Origin: Hornefia butyriciproducens
Lineage (GTDB): Bacteria > Bacillota > Clostridia > Peptostreptococcales > Anaerovoracaceae
Direction of reading: 5' to 3'
Length of the DNA stretch: 64,000 nucleotides
Assembly: GCF_009695915.1 (NCBI RefSeq)
Contig: NZ_VUMZ01000010.1
Coordinates: forward strand, 20,618 to 84,617
The notes below the pieces were generated by a model that ran no database searches, was not told the DNA's origin, and was given only the letters and a program-made list of their open reading frames with translations. This document shows positions 16,834 to 25,967 of this stretch, in pieces. Position numbers and translations under genes: made by a program. The first letter of the stretch is position 1. Each line of letters begins with the position of its first letter.

Positions 16834-17380
16834 AGAATGTCTCCTCTCTTTCATGTGTGAAAACGATTAACGGGTAATAATAACGATATATATCACAGAA
16901 TCCCCGGCGCGCTGCCGGAGTTCGTTCTGTGGCTCATATTAATTCCGCAGGCTGGTGAGCTGTGAGTTCGCCGGTCTGCGACAGCCCGCATCTCCGCCCT
17001 TTTTCAACCGAATCCGCGCCCTGAACCAGAGAGCGCGGAAAAGCGGACAATTCGATAATTTTTTCTATATTGCTCGGTCATCTTTCTGTTTCCAATAGTT
17101 TCGGAACCTATGACCGAAAATTCGGTACAAAAGTCCTGCTCCCACCGGAGAACTGCGGAGCAGGGTTGGTTTTCCCTTTCCGCATATCACTTCGGGATTT
17201 CTTTTCCTTGATTTTATTATTTTTTTACCCGCATGAGAATAACGAAAAATGCCATTTTCGTTGACATAATTCGTACTTGACAAAGCATATGTTTTCTGCT
17301 CACAGAGCAATTACAATGCATGGCAGAAATCCTCCCGGAGCCGCGACCTCTCCGGAAAAGCCTGATTTTTTTAAATCTCA
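16834..17380. other. divergent intergenic region
   Basis: Separates the giant gene from the two-component genes. CCTGCTCC (17135-17142) pairs with GGAGCAGG (17157-17164). No protein gene seen; the short open frames lack ribosome binding sites. Confidence 0.5.
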
Positions 17381-17410
17381 TTGACGAAGTCTTTTCTCAT
17401 CGTTTAAGAT
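17381..17410 (+). promoter_or_regulatory. candidate promoter of the two-component operon
   Basis: TTGACG (17381-17386), 18-bp spacer, TAAGAT (17405-17410), 45 bp before the response regulator start. Confidence 0.45.
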
Positions 17411-17454
17411 AGTGATGTCGGAAATCAAATCAGGAAGATAAAGGAAGGTTTTGA

Positions 17455-18192
17455 ATGGAGGCTTTGAAGATCGCGGTGTGCGATGACCAGGAAGAAGAAC
17501 AGAAAAGGCTGAAAGAAATACTGCGGAAAATCCAGTCGCCGCCGGTCACGGCGGTATTTTTCAGCCGGGGCGAGGAGCTGCTGGAGAAATTCTCGGCGAG
17601 TACGTACGATCTGATTCTCATGGATATCTATATGGATGGCATGAGCGGAATCGACGCCGTCGCGAAAATCCGCGAGAAGGATCCCGGTGTCCCGGTTGCA
17701 TTCATCACATCCAGCCTGGACTTCGCGCTGGACAGCTACCGGCTCTCCGCCATCGGCTATATCGAAAAGCCGTATGAGCCGAAGGATATCGAGAGAATCC
17801 TGAATCTCGCCCGCACGCTGAAGATCAACACGCCGTCTCTTTACGCACAGAAAAACCACGAAACCATCCGGGTGCCCTTCCGGGACATCCAGTATCTGGA
17901 GCAGCAGCGCCATCAGGTCAGCATCGTGTGCAGCGACGGACGATCTGTTCTGGTCTACGGCAAAATCGCCGACATGATGTTGCAGCTGGACGACAATCTG
18001 TTCTGCCGCACCCATAAAAGTTTCTGTGTGAATATGGACTTTATATGCTCCGTCAACCCGGAACTCAGATGCCTCGTCATGAAGGACGGCACGAACATCC
18101 CGGTCCGCAGGGAAATCTATCCGAAAGTCAGGAAACGCTATGAAAATCACCTCTTCAGCAAAGCAAGAAAAAATCCGTCTGAACCGCAATAA
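17455..18192 (+). CDS. LytTR-family response regulator
   Basis: 245 residues. Receiver domain 1-120 with acidic pocket CDDQ, phospho-acceptor Asp in LILMDIYMDGM (residue ~60), switch residue in FITSSLDFA and lysine in IEKPYEP. LytTR DNA-binding domain from about 135 (IRVPFRDIQYLEQQRHQVSI, HKSFCVNMDFI). Family members (AgrA, VirR, LytR) bind paired 9-bp direct repeats and control surface or secreted proteins. It overlaps the sensor kinase gene by 53 bp. The divergent giant surface-protein gene is an obvious candidate target, but this is inference. Confidence 0.93.
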   Translation: MEALKIAVCDDQEEEQKRLKEILRKIQSPPVTAVFFSRGEELLEKFSASTYDLILMDIYMDGMSGIDAVAKIREKDPGVPVAFITSSLDFALDSYRLSAIGYIEKPYEPKDIERILNLARTLKINTPSLYAQKNHETIRVPFRDIQYLEQQRHQVSIVCSDGRSVLVYGKIADMMLQLDDNLFCRTHKSFCVNMDFICSVNPELRCLVMKDGTNIPVRREIYPKVRKRYENHLFSKARKNPSEPQ

Positions 18193-20014
18193 TATCCGGA
18201 CAGTCTCCGCCGCACTGCGGGCTGTTCTTCTGTTCCTGATCCTGCTAAGCATCATTCTCGCGCTCGCTCCCCAGCGGGACTTCGAGTCCTATCCGAAAAA
18301 AGAGGCAGCTGTTATCAGCTGCGTGACGGTTACGACGAACGGAAAGACAAAGGATATGCAGCTTCCGTGCACGATCCGGACAAAGAAATCCCGGACAAGG
18401 GTGACTGTAACCTTTCAGGTGCCGAAACGCGCAGAGGCGCGGGACATGCTGTATGTAAAGACCGTCTACTGCCCGCTCACGGTCTCCCTCAACGGCCGGA
18501 TTCTGGCGCAGCTGGGCGATCTGAACTACTACCCGTCCTTTATGCACGACCCCGCAACAGAGGTGCGCTTCGTGGCGCTGCCGAACGACGCCGATGAGCG
18601 GACAGTCACTCTCACCTACCTCTCTCCGGAGGGCCGGGACTATGTCACGCTGCACGCCCCGATAATCGGGAAGGTCGGTCCCGTAACCTCGGTGCTGCGC
18701 CAAGACCGACAGTTTCCGTTCGCACTGGCCCTGCTGCAGATCTTCATCGGCGTCATCGTCATGATCGTCACTGCTTCCGCGCTCCGCAGGGAACCGGACA
18801 TCCGCGCTGTCTTCTGGCTCGGACTCTTCTCCCTCTGTGCCGGAATCTGGGAGCTTGGCGAAAACAATCTGACCCTCCTGCTCTTCGACAAGCCTGCGTT
18901 GTTGTATATTTTGGACTTCATGGGGCTGGAATGCCTGCTGATTCCGTTCATCCGCTTCCTGCGGTGCATCCTCGACCTGACCCGGGCTCGACTCATCGTC
19001 CTTCTGGACTGTCTCGCCGTGGCCGCACCCATCGTATCTCTAACGCTGCAGCTTGCCGGAACCGTTCCTCTGTATCAGAGCATCCGGTTTTTTCATATTT
19101 TCACCCCGCTGGTGTTCCTGTATATTCTCTTCCACAGTCTCCGGGAATACCGCAGAAAACGAGACAGCAACTCTCTCCACATCGTTTTCTCACTGCTGAT
19201 TCTCTTCACCTCGGCCACACTGGAAGCGATGAACTATTATCTGCGCCTCCTCTGGCAGAATGCGCTGTTCTTTGAGGTGGGTATGACGATATTCATCCTG
19301 TATTCCGGTTACCTCAGCGTCCGATATTTCTATCTGACCAACCGACAGAAGAAGCGGATGGAGACGGACATGCGGATGATGACCATTGAGGCCAGGGAAC
19401 AAAAGAAACATTCCCTGCTCATCATGGAGAATGAACGGAAGACACGTGCCCTGCGTCATGACATGCGCCAGAGCCTGATCGCAATAAAGTCTCTCGCTGA
19501 ACAGAACAATACGGATGAGTTGAACCGCTATATCGACTCCATCATCGACTGCATTCCCTCGGCAATCCGCACATACTGCGACAATCCGATGATTAATGCA
19601 ATTGTCTCTTATTATGCATCGGCCTGCGAACAGCAGGGGATCCGGTTCGAGACGCACCTGTCGATCAGCGCTGACGATACCCTGACTCAGATCCGGGACG
19701 TGGATCTCTGCGCTGTGTTCGGAAATCTTCTGGAAAATGCGCTGGAAGCCTGTGAACGCATGGAGGATGGCAGTCGCTTCGTCACGCTGAACAGCATCTG
19801 TCATCTCAACACCCTCACCATCGTGATGGACAACAGCTATGACGGAAAAGCCGAACGCTCCGGCGAACTGTTCCGATCAAGCAAACGGGACAACGCCGAT
19901 GTAGGAATCGGACTGTCCTCAATTCGGGGCATCGCCCGGATATACGGCGGCGACGCCCGGTTTGACACCGATGGTACGGTTTTCCGTTCCTCAGTATATA
20001 TGTATCTTCAATAG
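18140..20014 (+). CDS. GHKL sensor histidine kinase with 7TM-DISM-like sensor
   Basis: 624 residues. One membrane helix near 20-40 (VSAALRAVLLFLILLSIILA), an extracytoplasmic beta domain (residues 45-190, VTFQVPKRAEARDMLYVKTV), then about seven helices (195-400), a coiled coil (MRMMTIEAREQKKHSLLIME), the phospho-acceptor His in RALRHDMRQSL, and a GHKL ATPase with N box GNLLENALEA and G box DVGIGLSSI. This is the layout of 7TMR-DISM sensors that read extracellular ligands. The start ATG lies inside the regulator gene; co-translation is likely. The ligand cannot be deduced. Confidence 0.9.
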   Translation: MKITSSAKQEKIRLNRNNIRTVSAALRAVLLFLILLSIILALAPQRDFESYPKKEAAVISCVTVTTNGKTKDMQLPCTIRTKKSRTRVTVTFQVPKRAEARDMLYVKTVYCPLTVSLNGRILAQLGDLNYYPSFMHDPATEVRFVALPNDADERTVTLTYLSPEGRDYVTLHAPIIGKVGPVTSVLRQDRQFPFALALLQIFIGVIVMIVTASALRREPDIRAVFWLGLFSLCAGIWELGENNLTLLLFDKPALLYILDFMGLECLLIPFIRFLRCILDLTRARLIVLLDCLAVAAPIVSLTLQLAGTVPLYQSIRFFHIFTPLVFLYILFHSLREYRRKRDSNSLHIVFSLLILFTSATLEAMNYYLRLLWQNALFFEVGMTIFILYSGYLSVRYFYLTNRQKKRMETDMRMMTIEAREQKKHSLLIMENERKTRALRHDMRQSLIAIKSLAEQNNTDELNRYIDSIIDCIPSAIRTYCDNPMINAIVSYYASACEQQGIRFETHLSISADDTLTQIRDVDLCAVFGNLLENALEACERMEDGSRFVTLNSICHLNTLTIVMDNSYDGKAERSGELFRSSKRDNADVGIGLSSIRGIARIYGGDARFDTDGTVFRSSVYMYLQ

Positions 20015-20051
20015 GTAACTGCGGCACCGGTTACGAATGCGATGAACCTGA

Positions 20052-20084
20052 CCCTGCGGAGCAATCCGCAGGGGTCTTTCTTTG
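20052..20084 (+). terminator. terminator of the two-component operon
   Basis: CCCTGCGGA-GCAA-TCCGCAGGG with 3' GTCTTTCTTTG: perfect 9-bp stem. Confidence 0.85.
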
Positions 20085-20140
20085 TACGAAAAAGAGCTGC
20101 CGCACAACGACAGCTCTGTAATCAGTTTCTTCAGCTGCTC

Positions 20141-20989
20141 TTATTTGCTGTAATCGAAGAATCCGCATCCGGTCTTCATTCCCAGCTTGCCCGCTGCTAC
20201 CATCTGGCGGAGCAGAATGTTCGGACGGTATTTGGGATCGCCGAACTGCGTGTACAGCACTTCCATGATAGCCAGGCAGACATCCAGACCGATCAGATCG
20301 CCCAGAGCGAGAGGTCCCATCGGGTGATTGCAGCCCAGTTTCATCGCGGTGTCAATGTCCTCCGCAGATGCGATTCCCTCATTGAGGATTCCGATCGCTT
20401 CGTTGATCATCGGAATCAGAATTCTGTTGACAACGAATCCCGGCGCTTCCTTAACCTGGACCGGAGTCTTGCCTAGAGCCTCAGACAGCTCTGTAACTGT
20501 CTTGTTGGTCTCTTCGGAGGTCAGCAGCCCGTTGATGATCTCTACCAGCTTCATAGCCGGAACAGGATTGAAGAAGTGCATTCCGACAACCTTGTCCGGT
20601 TTGCTTGTGGACATTGCGATATCGGTGATTGACAGCGAGGAAGTGTTGGACGCAATGATGCATTCAGGCTTGGTCAGCTCGTCAACCTCTTTCAGCAGAG
20701 CCTTTTTCGCTTCCATGTTCTCCGTAGAAGCCTCGATTACCAAGTCTGCGTCAGCGATGATGCTCAGTTCTGTGGAACCGCTGATTCTGCCGAGAGCCGC
20801 AGCTTTATCCTCCTCAGAAATCTTTTCCTTTTTAACCAGCTTGGACAGGTTCTTCTCAACCTTGGCCATACCCTTGTCAATGGATTCCTGATGTCTGGCT
20901 CTCATTACCACTTCATATCCGTTCTGAGCCAGTACCTGTACGATTCCGGCACCCATGGTGCCCGTTCCTAATACACCAATTTTTTTCAT
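20141..20989 (-). CDS. hbd: 3-hydroxybutyryl-CoA dehydrogenase
   Basis: 282 residues, the family length. Reduces acetoacetyl-CoA to 3-hydroxybutyryl-CoA with NAD(P)H in butyrate-type metabolism. N-terminal Rossmann motif [20 protein letters not shown]; catalytic His in GMHFFNPVP; helical dimerisation domain from about 185 ([20 protein letters not shown]). ATG follows AGGAGG. It stands alone: crt, bcd, etfAB and thl are not adjacent. A promoter and a Rex-like operator lie upstream, suggesting NADH-dependent control. Confidence 0.95.
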   Translation of the reverse strand: MKKIGVLGTGTMGAGIVQVLAQNGYEVVMRARHQESIDKGMAKVEKNLSKLVKKEKISEEDKAAALGRISGSTELSIIADADLVIEASTENMEAKKALLKEVDELTKPECIIASNTSSLSITDIAMSTSKPDKVVGMHFFNPVPAMKLVEIINGLLTSEETNKTVTELSEALGKTPVQVKEAPGFVVNRILIPMINEAIGILNEGIASAEDIDTAMKLGCNHPMGPLALGDLIGLDVCLAIMEVLYTQFGDPKYRPNILLRQMVAAGKLGMKTGCGFFDYSK

Positions 20990-21041
20990 TTCAGAAAACC
21001 TCCTATATTTGTGTTAATCACACATATTTACTGGGCGAATC

Positions 21042-21057
21042 TGTTAAAAAATTAACT
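21042..21057 (-). promoter_or_regulatory. Rex-like operator in the hbd leader
   Basis: Plus strand TGTTAA-AAAA-TTAACT; inner GTTAA-N4-TTAAC equals the core of the known Rex site (TTGTTAA-N4-TTAACAA). It lies between the -10 box and the ribosome binding site, a position suited to block elongation. Clostridial Rex is known to control hbd-containing operons. Confidence 0.6.
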
Positions 21058-21072
21058 TTTTGTCGCAATTAA

Positions 21073-21100
21073 ATTATAACACATTCCAAACTAAAGTAAA
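21073..21100 (-). promoter_or_regulatory. promoter of hbd
   Basis: Minus strand TTTACT (21100-21095), 16-bp spacer, TATAAT (21078-21073). Confidence 0.6.
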
Positions 21101-21102
21101 CC

Positions 21103-22179
21103 CTAATTCTGCAAAATAAACCCGGTTATTCCGGAGGAAATCTGGAGGAAGCAAACCAGCTCGCCGTAATCGCCGGGGGTCATCCCGTCCAATGTGAGTT
21201 TTGTGCCAGTCGTCCTCCTCCACAAAGCCTCCATCGCCGACTTCGCCATCTCGTTCAGAGAGCCGTCCGGATCCGCGCCCGGAAACGGCGGGAGCATGAT
21301 GTCGGAATCCTCACTGCGACAAAAGAGATGGGTACAGAACGCGTCCTCCCGGAGCGCCGCCTCCTCCCGGGGCATGAATACAGTCCTCGCATCGATCCCG
21401 ATCGCTTTGTGCAGAGTGGCGATCCATTCTGCCGCACCCGTGAATTCACGCTGCCAGTACACGATATCCTCCTCACGGTGGCCAGCCAGACAAAGACTAT
21501 AACAATCCGCATCCCGGTCCCACCATGTGCTGGTCAGCATCCGGCGGAATCCTTCCATAAACGCCTGCATATCTGCGCCGGCCAGGAGCCCGGGTACCAG
21601 CATCGCGTCCGTGCCGGAAGCCTCAGCGGCCTGGACGTCAGCCTCCAACAGGTGCATCTCATGTCCGTCGGCAGACGCTTCCTCTGCAAGATATCGGGCC
21701 TCACCGTTCAGAACGATCCGAATCCGGCGTCCCGCTCCGTCAGTTCCATACCGGTCCTGCAGGAATTTGCGGATCGCCGCAAAGGCCGTTCTTTGTGCCA
21801 GCGTCTCCTCCCCGCATGAGAAGGCAACCATGCCGCAGCTGTGTTTCTCCATCTCCTGGAACAAAACACGATACGAGCCGGCCGACAAAGTCCCGCCGAA
21901 CACCACGAGTTTTTTGTGTCCAGTTCCCGTCAGCGCTCGGAGCATTCCCCGGAGCATGGCAGCCATGCTCCCGTCAGCGACCAGCACAATCATATCACAG
22001 AGACTGGAAAATTCACTGAGCTGCAGCTCCAGTTCCTTCAGGCGCCCCGCTCCGGGACTGATTCCGTCCCGGATCCAGGATCGTTTCCAGAGCTCGTCAA
22101 GCGCCTTTCCGCTCTTCTCTCTCCACAGACGGATTTCCGCCTCATCACCCGCTCTGCTGTTATCTGCAATGATTCCCAT
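21103..22179 (-). CDS. degenerate phosphoglucose isomerase-like protein
   Basis: 358 residues from the ATG that overlaps the ClcA stop as TAATG, with AGAAAGGA before it. It follows the two sugar-isomerase (SIS) lobes of phosphoglucose isomerase: CDMIVLVADGSMAAMLRGML in place of the first glycine loop, KKLVVFGGTLSAGSYRVLF, then FSCGEETLAQRTAFAAIRKF and LQDRYG where the enzyme has SKSGTT.E...FR....L...YG, and a C-terminal LTLDGMTPGDYGELVCFLQI SSGITGF matching the enzyme's final helix. The SKSGTT phosphate loop and the GGR(F/Y)S catalytic arginine motif are lost, and it is ~90 residues short, so catalysis is unlikely. It may be a sugar-phosphate sensor or a decaying paralogue. Co-transcribed with the channel gene. 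Confidence 0.55.
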   Translation of the reverse strand: MGIIADNSRAGDEAEIRLWREKSGKALDELWKRSWIRDGISPGAGRLKELELQLSEFSSLCDMIVLVADGSMAAMLRGMLRALTGTGHKKLVVFGGTLSAGSYRVLFQEMEKHSCGMVAFSCGEETLAQRTAFAAIRKFLQDRYGTDGAGRRIRIVLNGEARYLAEEASADGHEMHLLEADVQAAEASGTDAMLVPGLLAGADMQAFMEGFRRMLTSTWWDRDADCYSLCLAGHREEDIVYWQREFTGAAEWIATLHKAIGIDARTVFMPREEAALREDAFCTHLFCRSEDSDIMLPPFPGADPDGSLNEMAKSAMEALWRRTTGTKLTLDGMTPGDYGELVCFLQISSGITGFILQN

Positions 22180-23816
22180 TATCGAATCCTTTCTGTACGA
22201 CACATCTTCTTCAGAATGCGGTCTGCCTCATCCATTCTGCCCTGATTGCAGAGAACCGTCAGCCGGTCTCCGCCCTTCAGCTCCGTATCACCACCGGGAA
22301 CCAGTTCCTCCGGACCCCGGAGCACCGAAACCACCAGACATCCTCTGGGCAGTTTCATCTCCTTCAGCCTGCGGCCATCCATGATACTGGAAATATAGAC
22401 GTCACTTTCAAGCAATACTTTGTTCCGGCGCAGCTGGTCTGTCATGCCACAGTCCGGATCCTTCCGGAGCATCCTCTCCAGCAGTTGTTGATAAATGGGA
22501 ACGCTGCCCAGCAGATCCGCCGTGATATAGGCGATCAGCGCCACCACGCTCAGCGCAAGAAAATTGGTGAAATCTCCGACCATCTCCGTGATAAGGATTA
22601 CACCGGTGACCGGGGAGCGGACGATTCCGGCGAAGTATCCCACCATACCGTAGATGACAAAATTGTCGATATAATACTGCGGAATATCAAGAATCTGCGT
22701 CACCGCCGTGAAGTACAGACCGCCGGCGATGCCGCCGATGACCAGCAGCGGCATGAAGATCCCGCCCGGAGCTCCGGCGCTGAAGCTCAGAATCGAATAG
22801 CAGAACTTCATCATCAGAAGCAGTGCCAGAGCCGACAGAACAAATTTCTCATCCGCCACCTGCGTCACCAGCCGATAGCCGCCGCCCATCGCCATGGGAT
22901 ACCAGAGGCCCAGAGGAATCAGCAGCAGAAAAGGCACTGCCAGACGTCCCGCCTTAGACGGGATAAGATCATAGAGATCCTGAGTAAAGGCGATGCATTT
23001 CCCGTAGATCATACCGAAGAAGCCCAGCAGCACGCCCAGCACCGCCAGAGTCCAATACAGCGACAGGGGCAGCGCCTGACGGATGCTCAGGTCGAAGACC
23101 GGCGTCAGTCCGAAGACATAGAACGCCACGAAGTCCGAGGCGATGGACGCCGCCATGCTCCCCAGGAGTACGTCAGTGGAAAAGTTTTTGTGCAGGCCCT
23201 CCAGCGCAAACACAGCTCCGGCCAGCGGAGCACTGAAGGCGCAGGACAATCCCGCCGCCGCGCCGCAGGTCATCAGCAGTTTCTCCTCCGTAGCCAGGCG
23301 GTCGATGAGAGAGGAAAAACCCTTGCCCACCATGGCTCCGAGCTGAATGCTAGGGCCCTCTCTTCCCAGAGAAAGTCCCGCGCCAATAGCCAGCGTGCCG
23401 CCGATAATCTTGGCCGGAATCACCTTCCACCATGGCTGAAACACCCTCCCCTTCAGTTCTCCTGCCACCTGAGGAATTCCCGAGCCGGCGCACAGGGGAA
23501 CCAGACGCACACAGAGCCAGGTGCCCAGAAAGCATCCCGCCAGCACTATCAGCAGAAGCACCGCCATCCGGGGATGCTGCATCATCGCCGTCCCGGGCGA
23601 CTGCATACCCGGCACTCCCGACGTTCCCGCCGATTCCGCCGCTCCCCCCGCGGCCTCACGCAAAACAGAGTCCCTCAGGGACTCTGCAGCAATCAGGATC
23701 CGCCGGAAAAACGACACGACGATCCCTGTAAGGACACCTATACAGCATCCCTGCAGGATCAGCGGATAGCGGATCTCTGAAATTCTTTCAATTGCCTGTT
23801 CAGCTTTACTCTTCAT
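22179..23816 (-). CDS. ClC-family chloride channel/antiporter with TrkA-C domain
   Basis: 545 residues. Ion-pathway motifs are complete: GSGIPQVAGELKG, GREGPSIQLGAMVG with the gating glutamate, and the late GVILITEM. The gating Glu suggests H+/Cl- exchange. A cytosolic TrkA-C (RCK-C) domain occupies about 460-545 (LVVSVLRGPEELVPGGDTEL, GDRLTVLCNQGRMDEADRIL). The first periplasmic loop has a Gly/Ala/Met-rich insert (residues 38-65). No strong ribosome box; 9 bp after the DUF1846 gene, so probably read through. It ends in a one-base overlap with the isomerase-like gene. Confidence 0.9.
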   Translation of the reverse strand: MKSKAEQAIERISEIRYPLILQGCCIGVLTGIVVSFFRRILIAAESLRDSVLREAAGGAAESAGTSGVPGMQSPGTAMMQHPRMAVLLLIVLAGCFLGTWLCVRLVPLCAGSGIPQVAGELKGRVFQPWWKVIPAKIIGGTLAIGAGLSLGREGPSIQLGAMVGKGFSSLIDRLATEEKLLMTCGAAAGLSCAFSAPLAGAVFALEGLHKNFSTDVLLGSMAASIASDFVAFYVFGLTPVFDLSIRQALPLSLYWTLAVLGVLLGFFGMIYGKCIAFTQDLYDLIPSKAGRLAVPFLLLIPLGLWYPMAMGGGYRLVTQVADEKFVLSALALLLMMKFCYSILSFSAGAPGGIFMPLLVIGGIAGGLYFTAVTQILDIPQYYIDNFVIYGMVGYFAGIVRSPVTGVILITEMVGDFTNFLALSVVALIAYITADLLGSVPIYQQLLERMLRKDPDCGMTDQLRRNKVLLESDVYISSIMDGRRLKEMKLPRGCLVVSVLRGPEELVPGGDTELKGGDRLTVLCNQGRMDEADRILKKMCRTERIR

Positions 23817-23825
23817 ATCCGTATA

Positions 23826-25334
23826 TCAGTTCGTATAGAGGTTAGTTGTGACGTATTCCGGATCACAGGTCACATCAATGCCCAGCGACTGGAGCACCTG
23901 CTCATCCTGATCACTCAGAATCGCGGTACAGTGCGCCTTGCAGCCGCGCAGTTCCGCAAGCTTGCGAGCAGCGTATTCCGCGGCCGGATTCTGAGTTCCG
24001 GACACGGTCAGCGCAATCAGAACCTCTTCACAGGTCAGCGAAGAGCGATCCGACCTGAGCACCTCATCCTTCATCTTCTGCATCGCGTCAAACACCTGCT
24101 TGGTAATCAGGAGCATCCCGTCCGGCAGTCCGGCCAGATACTTGATGCTGTTCAGAATCACCGCGGCCGCGGCAACCATCCGACGGGAACTTCTTCCGGT
24201 GATGATTTTCCCGTCCGGCATCTCCATCGCCATAACCACAACGTTCTCGTACCGGGAGTCGCACTCCCGTTTCTGCTCCGCATATTCCCGAGCCGGCAGC
24301 ACGACAGGACGATCCTCCACATCCATGCCGACCTCTCTCATCAGAAGTTCCGAGCGCTCCAGGGAACTCTCGGAAATCTTTCCTTTTTTATAGTCCACCT
24401 CCGCAATAAGATATCTGCGGATTATCTCCTGGCAGGCCGCCTCGCGGCATACCTCATCGTCGGTGATTCCGAAGCCTGCGCGGTTAACGCCCATATCCGT
24501 CGGCGACTGGTACAGAGCTTCTCCGGTAATCTTCTCAATAATCCGGCGGACGACAGGGAAAACCTCCATGTCCCGGTTGTAATTTACCGCGGGTACGCCG
24601 TAGGCCTCCAGATGATAGGAATCGATCTGGTTCACATCTTTCAGATCTGCGGTCGCCGCCTCATAAGCGATATTTACCGGGTGCTTCAGCGGCAGATTCC
24701 AGATGGGGAACGTTTCAAATTTGGCGTAATTCGCCCGGATGCCTCGTCGGTAATCATGGTAGAGCTGAGAAAGACATGTAGCCAGCTTGCCACTGCCTCC
24801 TCCCGGGCCGGTAACCACCACAAGAGGCTTTGTCACCTCAATGTATGAGTTGGCGCCGTAGCCCTCGTCGCTGACGATCGTATCCACGTCGGTGGGATAA
24901 CCCTTTGTGAAAAAATGCTTATACGTGCGAATCCCCCTGCGCTCCAGCTTGTTGATGAACATGTTCACCGCCGGCGCGTCCTCATACCGGGTGACCACCA
25001 CGCTGTTGATCTGCAGATCATACCGGCGAAAATTGTCGATCAGCCGAAGGACCTCCAGATCGTAGGTGATCCCGAAATCATGGCGTGTCTTACTGGTGGT
25101 GATATCGCCGGCGTAGATGCAGATGATGATCTCCGCCTCGTCCTTCAGCCGCTGCAGCAGCTTGACCTTGGCGTTCTCATCGAAGCCCGGCAGCACTCTG
25201 GCCGCGTGCTTGTCATGCACCAGCTTACCGCCGAATTCCAGATACAGCCGCTCGCCGCTGGCGTGACTGATTCTCTCACGGATATACTTTGACTGTTCTT
25301 CAATATACTTCTCTGCGCTGAACCCGATCTTCAT
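23826..25334 (-). CDS. DUF1846 family protein
   Basis: 502 residues, full length for DUF1846, a conserved Firmicute protein of unresolved function with a Rossmann/P-loop-like N-terminal half. Landmarks: [40 protein letters not shown], the glycine loop [20 protein letters not shown] (residue ~170), and [20 protein letters not shown]. The ATG follows CTGGAGGAAAG. It heads a DUF1846-ClC-isomerase-like run; the DUF1934 gene precedes it by 15 bp. Confidence 0.9.
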   Translation of the reverse strand: MKIGFSAEKYIEEQSKYIRERISHASGERLYLEFGGKLVHDKHAARVLPGFDENAKVKLLQRLKDEAEIIICIYAGDITTSKTRHDFGITYDLEVLRLIDNFRRYDLQINSVVVTRYEDAPAVNMFINKLERRGIRTYKHFFTKGYPTDVDTIVSDEGYGANSYIEVTKPLVVVTGPGGGSGKLATCLSQLYHDYRRGIRANYAKFETFPIWNLPLKHPVNIAYEAATADLKDVNQIDSYHLEAYGVPAVNYNRDMEVFPVVRRIIEKITGEALYQSPTDMGVNRAGFGITDDEVCREAACQEIIRRYLIAEVDYKKGKISESSLERSELLMREVGMDVEDRPVVLPAREYAEQKRECDSRYENVVVMAMEMPDGKIITGRSSRRMVAAAAVILNSIKYLAGLPDGMLLITKQVFDAMQKMKDEVLRSDRSSLTCEEVLIALTVSGTQNPAAEYAARKLAELRGCKAHCTAILSDQDEQVLQSLGIDVTCDPEYVTTNLYTN

Positions 25335-25349
25335 CTTTCCTCCAGAACT

Positions 25350-25793
25350 CTATTTGCCACTGCTTGCTTCGTTTACTTCTATGTGCAGCTCATTTCGGCC
25401 TTCCGCCATCCCCTCCAGGCTCACATGGTAATCCACATTGATATCGCCAAGTCCCTCCGGAGAGAGATTGTTCTCCACACGGTTCGTCAGAACCTCCATG
25501 TCCATAGCGCCGTAGGGCGTCTCATACTTGCCGAAAAACCGCTGCCCCTTCCGAAATTCCATTTCCATTCCGTAGCCTGCGCCCCGGCCGATCCGTTTCA
25601 TCCGCACAGAATCGTCCTTCAGCCGCAGGCTGGTCTTACAGCCCGGAAATCCCGAAAACTCACTTTCCTCATAGATCAGATAGGTGGCGCCGTTTCTTTC
25701 ATAGAGCTGTCCCTCGGTGACAAACTCCATCTGCTCCTCCGCTTCATCACCGGAATACTGCTTCCCGACGATTTTCAGCATGATCTCTTTCAT
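25350..25793 (-). CDS. DUF1934 (YwiB-like) beta-barrel protein
   Basis: 147 residues, soluble, no signal. Order of strands MLKIVGKQYSG, EFVTEGQLYERNGATYLIYE ESEFSGFPGCKTSLRLKD, then NRVENNLSPEGLGDINVDYH VSLEGMAEGRNELHIEV fits the lipocalin-like DUF1934 family, whose function is unknown. It is the first gene of a four-gene minus-strand run and divergent from htrA. Confidence 0.85.
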   Translation of the reverse strand: MKEIMLKIVGKQYSGDEAEEQMEFVTEGQLYERNGATYLIYEESEFSGFPGCKTSLRLKDDSVRMKRIGRGAGYGMEMEFRKGQRFFGKYETPYGAMDMEVLTNRVENNLSPEGLGDINVDYHVSLEGMAEGRNELHIEVNEASSGK

Positions 25794-25900
25794 TTCGATA
25801 CCTCACTGTCATAACGCTGCTTTAACAACTTATTTTACCATAACATTGACGGTTTGCACACATAAAAAACACGAACCGGACCCATAATTTAGCCATCGGG

Positions 25901-25909
25901 TGGTATAAT
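25901..25909 (+). promoter_or_regulatory. extended -10 promoter of htrA inside a palindrome
   Basis: TGGTATAAT is an extended -10 element; the same bases form the palindrome TGGTAT-A-ATACCA (25901-25913), so a repressor could sit directly on the -10. No good -35 is visible, as expected for extended -10 promoters. Confidence 0.5.
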
Positions 25910-25967
25910 ACCATCAACAATATCCACAGATATCTCACTGTCGTTTAATTCATGGAGGTATGCATAT

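Noticed and set aside
22485..23780. 431-residue plus-strand frame
   Set aside because: Antisense of the ClC gene, Gln/His/Arg-rich, no start signal.
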